Translations under genes and position numbers: made by a program
Shown here: positions 45,299 through 58,720 of the stretch, piece by piece
How the letters are laid out: every line of letters begins with the position of its first letter
How positions within the stretch are numbered: the first letter of the stretch is position 1
Source of the DNA: Ziziphus jujuba
Lineage: Eukaryota; Streptophyta; Magnoliopsida; Rosales; Rhamnaceae
Direction of reading: 5' to 3'
Assembly: GCF_031755915.1 (NCBI RefSeq)
Contig: NC_083389.1
Span: forward strand, 2,658,001 to 2,722,000
DNA: 64,000 bases
Notes under the pieces: generated by a model
The model's database searches: none
What the model was told of the DNA's origin: nothing
What the model saw: the letters and a program-made list of their open reading frames with translations, nothing else

Positions 45299-46415
45299 CT
45301 GGTTTTGTTCAGGTTTGATCTATCTTTATTTGCTTTATTTGTTTTTGTGTTATTCTGAAATTTTAGCATTAGGTTAAGGTTCCATCCATCCCATACACGT
45401 TCTTCATCTTAAAAAAATAATAAGTAAAAAAATTCATTCCTAGTTGAATTAGGATTTCCTAGTTTTATTGTATTTTTGTTCCCTAGTTTGTTGGTTGTTT
45501 TTCATCATTGTTCTTGTTAATTTTGGTTTTTGTTGATTTTTCTTTACTGTTTTAGTCTTCACTATTTGCATTCATATATTAAAAAAAAAAAAAGAAAATT
45601 CGAACAGATATTTAAAAAAAAATCGCACAATTTGAATTTTTGATTAAGAGATCACGGGTTTGGTGTTGTTTTGGAGTTGGAATTGAAATTTTAGTAATTA
45701 TTCTTGCTACTGCAGTTGTTTATGTTCTGTGAGTGGAAAAAAAAAAAAAAAAGAGGTAAAGCAGAATAAAAAGAAAAAATTTTGGGTTTGTTGAATTTGG
45801 TGTTGAAATTTAAGTTTTGGAACTTGTTTGATTTGGAGATTTGATTTGTGATATTTTGAGTTTCTGGACAATTATTTTGTTGGATATTTGAATTTTGGGT
45901 GCTAAATTATTTGGATTAAAATTAGTTAAAAGATTTGATACAAAACTTGAATCACAAGAACAACAACCAACACTTTTCTATATTTTTGTTCTATTTTATT
46001 CTTGTTCGTATTTGAATTTCTTTTTCTAGAATTTTATTCTTGAACTCATAATCTATTACCACCTGGTCCAGTTCTTCAAAATTCCGAAGTTTTCTCATTA
46101 ATTTGCTTTATTTTACCTAGAAAAGCCAAAAACTAGGTTTTGTTGAATTCTTCGTTATTGCCTACTTTTAGCTACTGTTTTATTAATAAGTTTAATTAAA
46201 ACATACTTGTGATCTAATTATTGTGTTGTGGGTGTTTTAATTTGAACTTTGAGATAATTCATTGAGAGGAAAAAGGTAAGAGAGTGTGAGCACAAAAGAG
46301 GGTTAAAAGCTGAAACTAGTGTGCAAACACGAGTGTCGAGTTCTTAATTGAGTGAAACACATGAGGGAGTAATATTTGGTGAGAATTTATTTTATTTTAC
46401 ATTATTTATAGTAAC
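45299..46415 (+). other. element G leader
   Basis: Homologous to the other leaders, with A-runs near 45411, 45580 and 45740. No gene. Confidence 0.78.
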
Positions 46416-49400
46416 ATGGCAGATTCAAGGGTGAGAAGAGGAGATCCACCTTTGACAATTAATGAAGAAGAGTCCGTAGAATTCCATGGTGGTTCCCGAG
46501 CTTCGGGGAGTGGTGAACAAAAGGATATGAGGGCTGTCTTGGAGCAACTACAGCGGATGAATACTCAATTTAACCATTTAAATAAGAGGATGAATAGGTT
46601 AGAAACATCCCAATGAGTGCCGAATATAAGTATAGATGCTCATGGAGGCCAAGGTCGAGGTTAAGGAGGCCGTGGGCGGCCAAGAGAGGAGTTTGAGGAG
46701 GAAAATGTCGGAATGGATGAAACACTTGCTGTCCAAGAGAGGCTAGGCCGTGGGAGGCATAGGAGAGAGGATGTAGATGATGATCTTGGCAACATCAAGG
46801 TAAATAATCCACCATTCATGGGTAAAAGTGATCCGGAAGCACGTTTGGAATGGGAGGAGAGAATGGAGATGATCTTTGATTGCCACAACTATTAAGAGGC
46901 CAAGAAGGTGAAATTGGCAGCAATGGAGTTTGGTCATTATGCACTCCAATGGTGGACAAATGAGCAAAATACCCGAAGAAGAGTTGGTGATGACTTGATC
47001 ACTACATGGCGACCAATGAAAGGAGCCATGAGGAAGCGATTTGTACCATCACACTATCATAAGTTGCTGCATCAAAGGCTTCAATCTTTATCTCAATGAA
47101 GTAGGTCCGTGGAGGATTATTATAAGGAGATGGAGATGCTTATGATGAGGCTAAGCATGAATAAGGATAGAGAAGCAACTATGGCAAGGTTCCTTGGTTG
47201 TTTGAATCGTGACGTAGCCAATCAACTAGAATTGCTACAATATGTGGAATTTGAGGGAATGTTGCATGTGGCTATTAAGCTTGAGCATCAATTTAGGTGG
47301 AGGGGTGTCAAATCACGGTTTGGAGGTGTTTTCAATAGTGGAAGATCAATTCAAAGTGTTTTGAGAAGCAATCCCATATTTGACAACAAGCCAAAACTGA
47401 AACTTTAATAAGATAGTTCCAATCGGCCAAAAAGAGAAGCTAAAGCCGAAGCTGTCCAAGCACACAAATATGAAGGTAAATCTGATCATAAACCTTCAAG
47501 AACTTATAAAATTGTGTGTTTTAAGTGCCAAGGAAGAGGACACATTTCCAATCAATTCCCGAATAGAAGAATCATAGTGCTGAAAGGTAATGGTGAACTA
47601 GAATCCAAAAGTGAAGAAAATGAGGATGAAGCCAAGCAAGAGGAAGAGGACTTGGAGGATGAACCCGAAACTTTGAATGCTTCCCATGCTGAATTAATCT
47701 TGGTTTCTAGGAGAGCACTTGCTGCATACAAAGATGAGGATGAAATCCAAAGAGAGAACATCTTCCACACCCGATGTGAAATTCAAGGTAAGATTTGTAG
47801 TATAATTATTGATAGTGGAAGTTGTACAAATGTAACTAGTAACATTGTAGTTGATAAATTAGGCTTAACAACTATTAAGCATCCAGAACCTTATAGATTA
47901 CAACGGCTTAATGATAATGGTGAAATAAAAGTGAATAAACAAGCCAATGTAAAATTTAGTTTAGATAAATATGTGGATGTTGTATTGTGTGTGATGGAAT
48001 TTGGTGTAGGTTTATGTTGTTGTATCTTAGAGCACAATCATTCAAGGTGTTAGTCAAGAATGATTGTTGTTGGTTCTTGGTTCTTGATTTTGTTTTTTTT
48101 TTTTGGGTTTTTTAAGGTTTTGTTTCTGGTTTTAATGGAGGTTTAGGGTTCTTGAGAAGGTTGTTAGCTTTTGGGAAGAAGAAGAAACCAAAAATGTAGT
48201 AGTTGAGAGAGAGAGAGAGCCAAAAATGTTGTTTTTCAAAATCTATTTTTTGAATATTTTCTTTCTCAACGTTTTTCATTACAATTTTCATACTTTTAAA
48301 TACATCAAAAATATAATAAGGCATGCTGCCATATTGAGCAATAAATACAAAAGCATTAAAAGTAACCAACCAAGCCAAACTACCTCAACTAACTCTAATC
48401 AATGTGCTGGGCATGCAAGAAACCTTCTTTAATGGGCAGTTCAGCTTGTCTAGGGCATTTGAATTTGAAAACCAGCTCCATTTGACTTGAAAATTGGAGG
48501 GAAGCCTTTTTTAATATTAAAATATGTTCTAGCCAAAAACCAGATAAAACAAAGTCCATTTACCCATTCAAAAGTAATCAAACCCGAGGCAGTTTTGCCT
48601 AGTTTTCTGGGCAACAAAACTGCACAAGGGTCAGATTGTTTTGAGCTTAACTCAGCCTTCCCAGCTCCAAATTGGGCCATTATTTTTGGTGCTTCTTTCT
48701 CTGCATATCTAGTTTATCATATCCAAAATTCAGGTCCAAATCCCAAACCTAATTCAAACGGCATCCAAGGAAGTAGACTTATGTTGCTGGAAATACAATT
48801 CCAGCAACTAGACAAAAAAGGCCTTAAGCTAGATAATGAGCTTAGGGCATTACAAAAAGGATATTGTTCTTAAACATTACAAGATAAAATAAAATGCATA
48901 AACATAAATAATGCTTGGTTTTTGATGTTGTAAAACAAAAAGTGCAAGTGTAACCGAACTACCTTGCACATTGTGGCAAGATCACCACATTTCAACAGTG
49001 TGATGTAGTACCTATGCATGCTAGTCATATTTTATTGGGGAGGCCATGGGGATTTGATAAGAATGCCATACACTATGGGAGAGAGAATTCCATTGTACTT
49101 AAATTTAATGGGAAGAAGGTCAAGCTGGAGCCATTAACTCCAAAGGAGGTATTTAGAGACCAACTTCAAATGCAACAAAGGAGGAAAGCCGAGAAGCTCA
49201 AAGAGAAGGCTAGTACGGCACCAATGGTTACACCACCTACCCATGAGGTCAAGAACGAACTTGCTGTCCAAGGTAAGTATTCTAAACTCAATGGTGAAGG
49301 GAAATACAATGACAAAACCAAAAGAGGGAAATTAAGAGAAAAAGCCGGAAGTGATGATAAAAAGAGTGTGTCCGAAAGAGAGAAAGGAAAAGAAAGAAAA

Positions 49401-49921
49401 AGTAAATTTTTTTTTTAAAGTTTTGGGGATGTTAATAAGGCTATCCTGAGTAAGAAACCATTGCTGGTTATGAATTATAAAGACATTAATTTAAAAATGC
49501 TTTTCCTGTATAGAACTTTATTTGCATTATTAAACGATTACTTAGTGGAAATTTGAAAATTTGGGAGATATTATTTGCTAACATTAAAAAGTGTGATGAA
49601 CTTGTATTTCTAGTATTTGTTGTGATAGTGTTTGACCCAGAAGATTTGGTTTGGCTACACTCAAGAAAAAAGAGGTTTCCCGAACCAAAAAAGTCCAAGC
49701 CTATGCCGCATGTGGACGGATCTTTTCAAGTTTTGGAGCCGAATAACAAGAATGCTTACAAGCTTGATTTACCGGGTGAGTATAACATGAGTGCTGCATT
49801 TAATGTTGCTGATTTATTCCCTTTTGATTCAGGTGATGATCTAGATCTGAGGACAAATTCTTTTCAAGAGGAGGGAAATGATGTGATTCCGCCCAAGCCC
49901 GCTCAACCGATAGCCCACTAG
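46416..49921 (+). pseudogene. element G gag-protease-chimeric tail, broken and split by a solo LTR
   Basis: ATG 46416 (MADSRVRRGDPPLTINEEES). Stops near 46614, 46660, 46892 and 47097. The gag core and the knuckle CFKCQGRGHISNQF (last Cys changed to Phe, 47517-47558) can be read, and the protease DSGSCTNVT near 47812. The copia solo LTR (47992-48997) enters the codons reading VLC; the flanks rejoin in frame once it and one GTGTG are removed. After it come HASHILLGRPWGFDKNA, a Lys-rich linker, one module, and the scrambled tail (KIWEILFANIKKC-DELVFL...FDPEDLVWLH), ending at a TAG at 49919-49921 inside the LTR. Confidence 0.9.
47992..48997 (-). repeat. copia solo LTR (1006 bp) with 5-bp duplication
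   Basis: The reverse complement begins TGTTGAAATG and ends AATTCCATCA, as in the copia LTR 3046-4050. Flanked by GTGTG at 47987-47991 and 48998-49002. It is the product of recombination between the two LTRs of a copia element that had entered element G. Confidence 0.95.
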
Positions 49922-50928
49922 GGTGCTGACCCGACACGTATAAAGACCGGGCCAATCATAAGAGCTCAAATTAAGAGACTTAAGGAAAACCTAGGAGCAT
50001 TTATACAGGGTGTAATCAATTCTCAACAGAGCTTGTCCATACTAGAAGATACAAAGCCTATTCTAAGCATCCAAGTGGTGGAAGCCGATACGGACCCGGG
50101 TAGCAATTTTAGCGCAAATATGGACACCGAGCAACATGAAATGGTTCCAACTCATTATGGATTCAATACATATGTCTAAGAGGATATTGAATCAAGTCAA
50201 TCCAGCTTCAAAGGAATTCAAAAAGGGGTTGTACGGATAGCTTCAAATTTGGCATGTTTTTACTGTATTTTGTGCTGACTTTACTGTATTTTGCTGAGTT
50301 GGCTTTTTCTCTTTCTTTCAAGAAATGGAAATGTGTGGGACTTCATGATCAGCTTATTTGGCATCCTAAAAAGCATACTGAAGCTGATTTGGAGCTCAAA
50401 TTGGTCAAAGATTGGTCAAAGTCAACTTAGTCAAAAAGCTAGTATTTTAGTTTCGTAATTTGATTCTACTTTTTGTTTCAGTAAATTACCATTACTTTTT
50501 AGTTTTCATTTATTTATTTTCTAGAAAAATAAGCCTAGGAAAGTTATTTTTTATTATTTTTATTGTAAATTAATTAATTCCTAATTCAAAATAATGGAAT
50601 TAATTAATCCAAATTAGATTAGGAAAGGAGTGAGAATTTCGGCCACCATAGGAAACTACTTTGTATGGCCAGTTTTCCTTTTGTTTTTAGGGTTTTATTT
50701 CATGACTTTGTAGCCTATTTAAAGGCTTACTTTTCAATAAGAATAAAGCTTGAATTTTATACAGAAAATTCTTTGTGAGATTGAATTCTCTTTGTTCTTT
50801 TGAACACCTAAAACACTATTAGTGAATGAGTGTTTTAGTTTTGACTTATCAATAGGACTTCCATCACCTACTGTGGCATCTTCACTATATACCAAGGTTT
50901 CTAATCACAGGTTGGTTAGGGGTCAAGG
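49879..50928 (+). repeat. element G 3' LTR, first part
   Basis: Begins TGATGTGATTCCGCCC after GAGGAGGGAAA; interrupted by H after CAAGG (50924-50928). The last 80 bp are at 58355-58434. Confidence 0.93.
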
Positions 50929-52054
50929 TGATACGAACCTAGGACGACCTGCTCCTAAACCCGTATTATATTAGCCCAGATCCTAATTAAGTTCAAGTTC
51001 TAATGGAATTGACCTCAACCCCTAACCAACCTGTGGTTAGAAACCTTGGTATAATGTAGATACCACAATAGGGGATGGAAAACCTATTGATAAGCCAAGC
51101 TAAAACAACCAATTCTCTAATGGTGTTTTAGGTGTTCTCAAAGAACAAAGAGATAATTAATCTCACAAGTATTTTCTCAATCAAATCAAAGTTGTTTTCT
51201 TATTGACAACTAAGCCTTTAAATAGGCTACAAAGCCACGAAATAAAACCCTAGAAAATAAAGAAAACCAGCCACCACACATAAAGAAACCTAGTTGGCCG
51301 AAACTCTACTTCCTTTCCTAATCTAAGTTTGATTAATTAATTCCTTTATATTAAATTAGGAATTAATTAATTTACAATGAAAAGAATAAAATAAAAACCT
51401 TCCTAAAGTTATTTTTCCAGAAAATAAATAAATAAAAGCCAAAAAGTAATGGTAGTTTCCTAAAACAAAAAGTAAAAACAAATTAGGAAACTAAAAATGC
51501 TATCCTTTTGATCAAGTTGACTTTGATCAATCTTTGACCTCTTTGAGCTCCAAATCAGCTTCTAGATGCTTTTTAGGATGCCAAATAAGCTGAATATGAA
51601 GTCCCACACGTTGCCCATGCTTGAAAAAATAAGAAAAGGCTAATACAGTAAAATACAGTAAAGCTAGCAAGCAATACAGCAAATTGTTGATGCTGTCCGT
51701 ACAAGCCCTTTTTGATTGCATTTCAGGCTGCTTGAACTTGCTTCCATGACCTCTTAGGCATATGTATTGAACCCATAAATCATTGGAACCATTTCATGCT
51801 TCCCGGACTCCAAAAATGTACCAAAACCGTCAACCGGGTCCGTACCAGTCTCCAGCGCTTGTATCAGCAAAACAGGTCTTGGTTCCTTGGTGATGATGAT
51901 TCCTTCTTGATTATGATTTATCCTTTGAATAATCACAGCAAGGTTATCCTTGAACTTCTTGGCTTGTGCTCTAGTGATTGTTCCCACCTTCATCCGTAAC
52001 GGATTAGCACCCCAGCGGGTTATCGGTTAAACGGGCTCGGGCGGAATCACATCA
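50929..52054 (-). repeat. element H 3' LTR (1126 bp)
   Basis: Plus strand TGATACGAACC...ATCACATCA. It carries the end of the coding frame to 51754 (ends MVPMIYGFNTYA), with a stop where Gln/Arg is expected near 52027. Confidence 0.94.
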
Positions 52055-55000
52055 TTCCCCTCCTCTTGAAAAGGATTTGTCCTCAAATCAAGATCATCAC
52101 CTGCAGAAAAAGGAGTTAAATCAGCAATAATAAATGCAGCACTAACACTATACTCACCTATTAAATTAAGTTTGTAGGTATTCTCGTGAATCCACTTCAA
52201 AACTTGAAAAAGTCCATCCATAGGCGGCATGAGCTTTGACTTTCTTTGTTTAGGAAACCTTTCCTTTCGCAAGTGCAACCAAACCAATTCTCCTAGGTCA
52301 AACACTATTACAACAAAATCTAGAAATACATGCTCATTATGGTAAAAATTACGCTTTTTAAAGTTAGCAAACAATATTTCCGAAATTTTCAAATTGCCAC
52401 TAAGTAAAGCTCTCAACAATGCAGATAAAGTTCTAGGCAATAAAGACATCTTTAAATAAGTATCTTTAAAATTCATGGTCAGCAATGATTTCTTATTCAT
52501 AATTACGTTACTAACACCACCAAAGCTAAGATAAAAATTTATATTTTTCCTTTCTTTTTCTTTCACACTCACTGATTCAATGGGTTTTACATCACTCTCG
52601 GCTTCTGCACCAAATTTCTCACTTTTGGGTTTAATATACTTTTTCCACTCAAACTGGGTTTTAGAAGACTTACCTTGGACAGAAAGCTCACATTTTTCCT
52701 CTTGAATGGATGGTAGTCCACTTGGAATTTCATTTGGGAAGACATCTCCAAATTCCTTCAAAAGAGAAATCATTGAACTTGGGAATTCAAGTTCTTCATA
52801 GTTAGTTTGATCATTAAAATAATTTTCTTTATAAATCATGACCAGCAAAGGTGTCTTACACTCAATAACCTTATTAATATCCCCTAAACTCAAATAAAAA
52901 GTTGCTACTTGACCTTTCTTTTCTTTCTTTTTCTTTTTCCCCCTTGGATTGGTGTAAACCTTTGGATTTCCCTTCCTTCTCCAAGCTCTCGGGTTTGCCA
53001 CTTTCTTTCCCCTCTCTTTCAGTTTTTCCTTGATCTTTCCACTCAATATGAGTCTTAGAAACCTTACCTTGATCAACAACCTCATTCTTACCTTCTTGAA
53101 AGGATGGTGAAGCCATTGGTGCCATACTTGCTTTTTCCTTGAGCTTTTCTGCTTCTTTCCTTTATTGCATTTGTAATTGGTCTTTGTAAACCTCTTTAGG
53201 AGATAATGGTTCCAGCTTGACCTTCTTCCCTTTAAACCTAAAAACAATACTATTTTCTCGACCAAAATGAGTAGCATCTTTATCAAATTGCCATGGTCTA
53301 CCTAATAGTATATGTCCAGCAATCATGGGTACAATATCACATAAAACTACATCCTCATATCTACCTATATTAAATTTTACTTTGGCTTGTTTATTCACTT
53401 TTATTTCACCACTATCATTAGCCATTGTAATCTATAAGGTTCTGGATGTTTAATAGTTATTAAGCCTAATTTATCAACTACAATGTTACTAATTACATTT
53501 GTACAACTTCCACTATCAATAATCATACTACAAATCTTACCTTGAATTTCACATCGGGCGTGGAAGATGTTCTCTCTTTGAATTTCATCCTCATCTTTGT
53601 ATGCAGCAAGTACTCTCCTAGAAAGCAAGTTTAATTTAGCATTGGATGCTTATATGGTTTCGGGTTCATCCTCCAAGTCCTCCTCCTCTTGCTTGGCTTC
53701 ATCCTCACTTTCTTCACTTTCCGATTCTAGCTCGCCATTGCCCTTTAACACCATGATTCTTCTATTCGGGCATTGGCTAGCAATGTTGATACGAACCTAG
53801 GACGACCTGCTCCTAAACCCGTATTATATTAGGCCGGATCTTAATTAAGTTCAAGTTCTAATGGAATTGACCTCAACCTCTAACCAACCTGTAGTTAGAA
53901 ACCTTGGTATAATGTAGATGCCACAATAGGGGATGGAAAACCTATTGATAAGTCAAGCTAAAACAACCAATTCTCTAATGGTGTTTTAGGTGTTCTCAAA
54001 GAACAAAGAGATAATTAATCTCACAAGTATTTTCTCAATCAAATCAAAGTTGTTTTATTATTGAAAAATAAGCCTTTAAATAGGCTTGAAAGAAACAAAA
54101 TAAACCCTAAAAAATAATTCAAAACCGGACTCCTATAGGAATTAGGAAACTTTACCGAATTCTAATATGTCCTAAACTAAGTTTCCTAAACTAAATTTGA
54201 TTAATTAATTCCTTTATTCTGAATTAGGAATTAATTAATTTACAATGAAAATAATAAAATAATAACTTTCCTAAAATTATTTTTCCAGAAAATAAATAAA
54301 TAAAAACTAAAAAGTAATGGTAGTTTCCTAAAACAAAAAGTAGAATAAAATTAGGAAACTATAATACTAGCTTTTTTGACTAATTTGACTTTGACCAATC
54401 TTTTACCTCTTTGAGCTCCAAATCAGCTTCTAGATGCTTTGTAGGATGCCAAATAAGCTGAATATGAAGTCCCACACGTTGCCCATGCTTGGAAAAATAA
54501 GAAAAGGCTAATACAGTAAAATACAGTAAAGCCAGCAAGCAATACAGCAAATTCGGCCAAATTGTTGATGCTGTCCGTACAAGCCCTTTTTGATTTCATT
54601 TGAGGCTGCTTTAACTTGATTCCATGACCTCTTAGGCATATGTATTGAACCCATAAATCATGGGAACCATTTCATGCTTCCCGGACTCCAAAAATGTACC
54701 AAAATCGTCACCCGGGTCCGTATTGGCTTCTATTGCTTGTATGAGTAAAACAGGCCTTGGTTCTTTAGATATGGCCAACCCCTCTTGACTATGACTTATT
54801 CCTTGTATGAATACAGTAAGATTGTCCTTGAACTTCTTGGCCTGGGCCCTAGTGATCGGTCCCACCTTCATTTGTATTGGGTCAGCACCCCAGCGGGTTG
54901 TTGGTCGAACAGTCTCGGGTGGATTCGCATCAAATGTGTCCTCCTCCCTGGCACTTAAAACACACAACATCATGAGTTCTATAAGGTTTGGGATATAATT

Positions 55001-56087
55001 TTACCTCATTCTTTGGTGCTTGGACAGATTTGATTCTAGTCTCCTTCCTTGGCCAGTTTGAACTTTCTTCTTTGACTTCCGGCTTTGGCTTGCTTTCATA
55101 GATGGGATTGTTTCTCCAGCCACTTGAATTGGACCTTCCACTATTGGAAACACCTCCAAACCATGATCTGACACCCCTCCTCTTGAATTGATGCTCTAAT
55201 TTAATATTCACATGCAACATCTCCTCCAATTCCACATATTGTTGCAATTCTAGTTGATTGGCTATTTCAAGATTCAAACCACCAAGAAACCTTGCCATGG
55301 TTGCTTCCTTATCTTCATTCAAGTTCAATCTCATCATAAGCATCTCCATCTCCTTGTAATAATCCTCCACGGATCCATGTCCTTGAGATAAAGATTGAAG
55401 TCTTTGATGCAGCACCCTATGATAGTGTGATGGTACGAATCGCTTCCGCATAGCTCCTTTCATTTGTCGTCATGTAGTAATCAAGTCATCACCAACTCTC
55501 ATTCGGGTGTTTTACTCATTGGTCCACCTTTGGAGTGCATAATGGCCAAACTCCATTGCTGCCAATTTCACCTTCATAGCCTCTGAATAATTATGGCAGT
55601 CAAATATCATCTCCATCTTTTCTTCCCACTCCAAATATGCCTCGGGATCACTTTTTCCCATGAATGGTGGGATGTTGATCTTGATATTGCTAAGATTGTC
55701 ATCTGTTCCTTCCCTCCTATATCCTCCACAGCCAGCTCTCTCTTGGACAGCAAAGGTTTCATCCATGCCTTCCTCAAAGTCTCCACCAAAATTCTCCTCA
55801 TCAAATTCCTCTCTTGGTCTCTCTCGACCTCCGCATCCTCGGCCTCGTCCTCCTTGGAATTCTTGCCTATTTCTTGTGTTCGGCATTCCTTGTGGAACTT
55901 CTAGCCTTCCCATTCTTTGATTCACATGCTCAACTTGAGCACTAACCCACTGTATTGACTCTGAAACAGCTCTCATGTCCACTTGGTCTCCACTCTCGGT
56001 AGCTCGGGCATCGCCATGGAATGCTACGGACTCCTCCTCATTGATCCTTAAGGGTGGCTCTCCTCTCCTCATTCTTGATTCTGTCAT
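51754..56087 (-). pseudogene. element H gag-protease-chimeric tail, broken
   Basis: ATG 56087 (MTESRMRRGEPPLRINEEES). Stop at about 55510 (NE-stop-NTR). Gag runs on to the zinc knuckle (CFKCQGGGHI), where solo LTR I is inserted; the rest of the knuckle (ASQCPNRR) resumes at 53781. A stop near 53650, a one-base loss near 53420, a stop near 53163 and a frame change near 52905 follow. The later part (52900-52030) is open: FYLSLGDINKVI module, KFGAEAESDVKP linker, NFYLSFGGVSNVI module, [54 protein letters not shown]. Structure is as in B and C. Confidence 0.9.
53787..54932 (-). repeat. gypsy solo LTR I (1146 bp) in the gag of H
   Basis: Plus strand TGATACGAACC...GATTCGCATCA with AATGT at 53782-53786 and 54933-54937. 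No internal sequence. Its LTR-encoded tail frame is fully open (ends MVPMIYGFNTYA at 54632). Confidence 0.95.
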
Positions 56088-57199
56088 GTTAGTATAATAA
56101 TAAAATAGGACCTTACAATTTCACTCCCTTACGTGTTTTACTCAAATGAGGACTCGACACTCGTGTTTACACACTTGTTTTGGCTTTTTACCCTCTTTTA
56201 AGCTCACACACTCTTGCCTTTTTCCACTCAATGAATTATCTCAAAGTTCTAATTAAAACACCCACAAAACAGAAATTAGATCACTAGTATGTTTTAATTA
56301 AACTTATCAACAAAACAGAAAGCAAAAGGTAGGCAATACCGAAAGAATCCAACAAATCCTAATTTTCGGCTTTCTAGACAAGAAAACACATAAAATAATG
56401 GGAAAATGTTGGAATTTTTGAAAACTGCACCATATGGTAGTAGATTATGAGTTCAAGAATAAAATTCCAAAAAAAGAAATTCAAATACAAACAAGAATCA
56501 AAGAGAACAAAAATATAGAATAGTTGTTGGTTGTTGTTATTTGTAATTCAAGTTTTTGTATCAAATCCTTTCGCGAATTTTAATCCAAATAATTTAGCAC
56601 TCAAACTCAAATATCCAGCAGCAAAAATAACTCTCCAGAAACTCCAAATATGGAATAAATAATTAGCGAAGCAGCAGTTACAAAAAAAAATTCCAGCAAC
56701 AAACTTCAACACCAATTTTCAACAAATCGATATATATAATTTTTTTTTTCTTCACACACTGAATATCAGACACAACTACAATAGCAAGAATAAACAACAA
56801 ATTTGCAATTCCAACACCAAAACAAACACCAAACCCGTGACCTCCAAATAAACATAAATGTGCAGTTTTTTTTTTTTTTGTTTTTAAATGTTGCCGCAAA
56901 CTCTTTTTTTTTTTCCTTTTTTTTTTTAATATATGAATGCTAATATTTAAGACTAAAACAGCAGGGGAAAAATCAACAAAAACCAAAATCAACAAGAACA
57001 ATGATGACAAACAACCAACAAACTAGGAAACAAAAATACGATAAAACTAGGAAATCCTAATTCAACTAGGAATGAATTTTTTTTTTTTAATGCAGAACGT
57101 GTATGATGATAGAAGCATCCTTAACCTAATGCTAAAATTGTAGAATAACACAAAAACAAATAAAGCAAATAAAGATAGATCAAACCTGAACAAAATTTA
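56088..57199 (-). other. element H leader
   Basis: Homologous to the leaders of A and B; T-runs near 56738, 56865, 56905-56930 and 57077. The Gly-rich hydrophobic reading FGGHGFGVCFGVGIA is again present (about 56855-56790). No other gene. Confidence 0.8.
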
Positions 57200-57211
57200 G
57201 CTCTGATACCA
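57200..57211 (-). promoter_or_regulatory. primer binding site, initiator tRNA-Met type (H)
   Basis: GCTCTGATACCA on the plus strand, two bases from the 5' LTR at 57214. Confidence 0.92.
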
Positions 57212-57213
57212 AA

Positions 57214-58349
57214 TGATACGAACCTAGGACGACCTGCTCCTAAACCCGTATTATATTAGCCCGGATCTTAATTAAGTTCAAGTTCTAATGGAATTGACCT
57301 CAACCCCTAACCAACCTGTGGTTAGAAACCTTGGTATAATGTAGATACCACAATAGGGGATGGAAAACCTATTGATAAGTCAAGCTAAAACAACCAATTC
57401 TCTAATGGTGTTTTAGGTGTTCTCAAAGAACAAAGAGATAATTAATCTCACAAGTATTTTCTCAATCAAATCAAAGTTGTTTTCTTATTGACAACTAAGC
57501 CTTTAAATAGGCTACAAAGCCACGAAATAAAACCCTAGAAAATAAAGAAAACCAGCCACCACACATAAAGAAACCTAGTTGGCCGAAACTCTACTTCCTT
57601 TCCTAATCTAAGTTTGATTAATTAATTCCTTTATATTAAATTAGGAATTAATTAATTTACAATGAAAAGAATAAAATAAAAACCTTCCTAAAGTTATTTT
57701 TCCAGAAAATAAATAAATAAAAGCCAAAAAGTAATGGTAGTTTTGTAAAACAAAAAGTAAAAACAAATTAGGAAACTAAAAATGCTAGCCTTTTGATCAA
57801 GTTGACATTGATCAATCTTTGACCTCTTTGAGCTCCAAATCAGCTTCTAGATGCTTTTTAGGATGCCAAATAAGCTGAATATGAAGTCCCACACGTTGCC
57901 CATGCTTGGAAAAATAAGAAAAGGCTAATACAGTAAAATACAGTAAAGCCAGCAAGCAATACAGCAAATTCGGCCAAATTGTTGATGCTGTCCATACAAG
58001 CCATTTTTTATTGCATTTGTGGCTGCTTTGACTTGATTCCATGACCTCTTAGGCATATGTATTGAACCCATAAATCATTGGAACCATTTCATGCTTCCCA
58101 GACTCCAAAAATGTACCAAAACCGTCACCCGGGTCCGTACCAGTCTCCAGCGCTTGTATCAGCAAAACAGGTCTTGGTTCCTTGGTCATGATCATTCCTT
58201 CTTGATTATGTTTTATCCTTTGAATAAGCACAGCAAGGTTATCCTTGAACTTCTTGGCTTGTGCTCTAGTGATTGGTCCCACCTTCATCCTCAACGGATT
58301 AGCACCCCAGGGGGTTATTGGTTGAGCAGGCTCGGGCGGAATCACATCA
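57214..58349 (-). repeat. element H 5' LTR (1136 bp)
   Basis: Paired with 50929-52054; open tail frame 58345-58049 (ends MVPMIYGFNTYA). Confidence 0.94.
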
Positions 58350-58354
58350 CAAGG

Positions 58355-58434
58355 TGACCATTAGAACCTGAACATAATTAGATCCGGGCTAATATAATAC
58401 CGGTTTAGGAGCAAGTCGTCCTAGGTTCGTATCA
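58355..58434 (+). repeat. element G 3' LTR, last 80 bp
   Basis: Continues from 50928 and ends TTCGTATCA before GGATC. Confidence 0.92.
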
Positions 58435-58439
58435 GGATC

Positions 58440-58581
58440 TCCCGTATATTGGGTAGCTATTGTCAAACCCAGTAGAATACTTTATGAAATGAGCGGAGTA
58501 GCAGAAAATATAGCCAAAAGGGCTATTCCACCAGCGGCATCCAAAATGCCTATACGAAATCAATTCATTATTTCGGTATAG
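58440..58581 (+). pseudogene. rpl16: plastid rpl16 exon 2, end
   Basis: Reads [20 protein letters not shown], then [20 protein letters not shown] and stop (TAG 58579-58581). It joins 44184 exactly once element G and one GGATC are removed, and the joint is in frame. Confidence 0.93.
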
Positions 58582-58720
58582 GAACGTAGAACCAAAAGAA
58601 AAGGTTTTTTGGATGAAAAAAAAAAAATTTGTAGGTTTCCTTTTTTGTTTTGAACAAACAACATTTCTTTTTTATTTTTTTACTTGGCCCTTTGTGTTAA
58701 TTGAAAAAATAGATAAAAAA
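58582..58720 (+). other. plastid rpl16-rpl14 spacer
   Basis: AT-rich spacer with A- and T-runs. No gene. Confidence 0.7.

Larger units (their letters stand above)
50929..58349 (-). mobile_element. Ty3/gypsy element H, non-autonomous copy with nested solo LTR
   Basis: LTRs 50929-52054 and 57214-58349, primer site, leader, gag and chimeric tail, flanked by CAAGG at 50924-50928 and 58350-58354. The two LTRs look very similar by eye. It lies in the 3' LTR of G, in opposite orientation. Solo LTR I (53787-54932) sits in its gag. Confidence 0.95.
44185..58434 (+). mobile_element. Ty3/gypsy element G, inserted in plastid-derived rpl16; contains H and a copia solo LTR
   Basis: Ends TGATGTGATTCCGCCC (44185) and TTCGTATCA (58434), with GGATC at 44180-44184 and 58435-58439. 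The element's own sequence is 44185-47991, 49003-50928 and 58355-58434. It is a non-autonomous type with one NFYLS-type module and a scrambled tail. Its frame is heavily broken, so it is older than H, which interrupts its 3' LTR. Confidence 0.95.
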
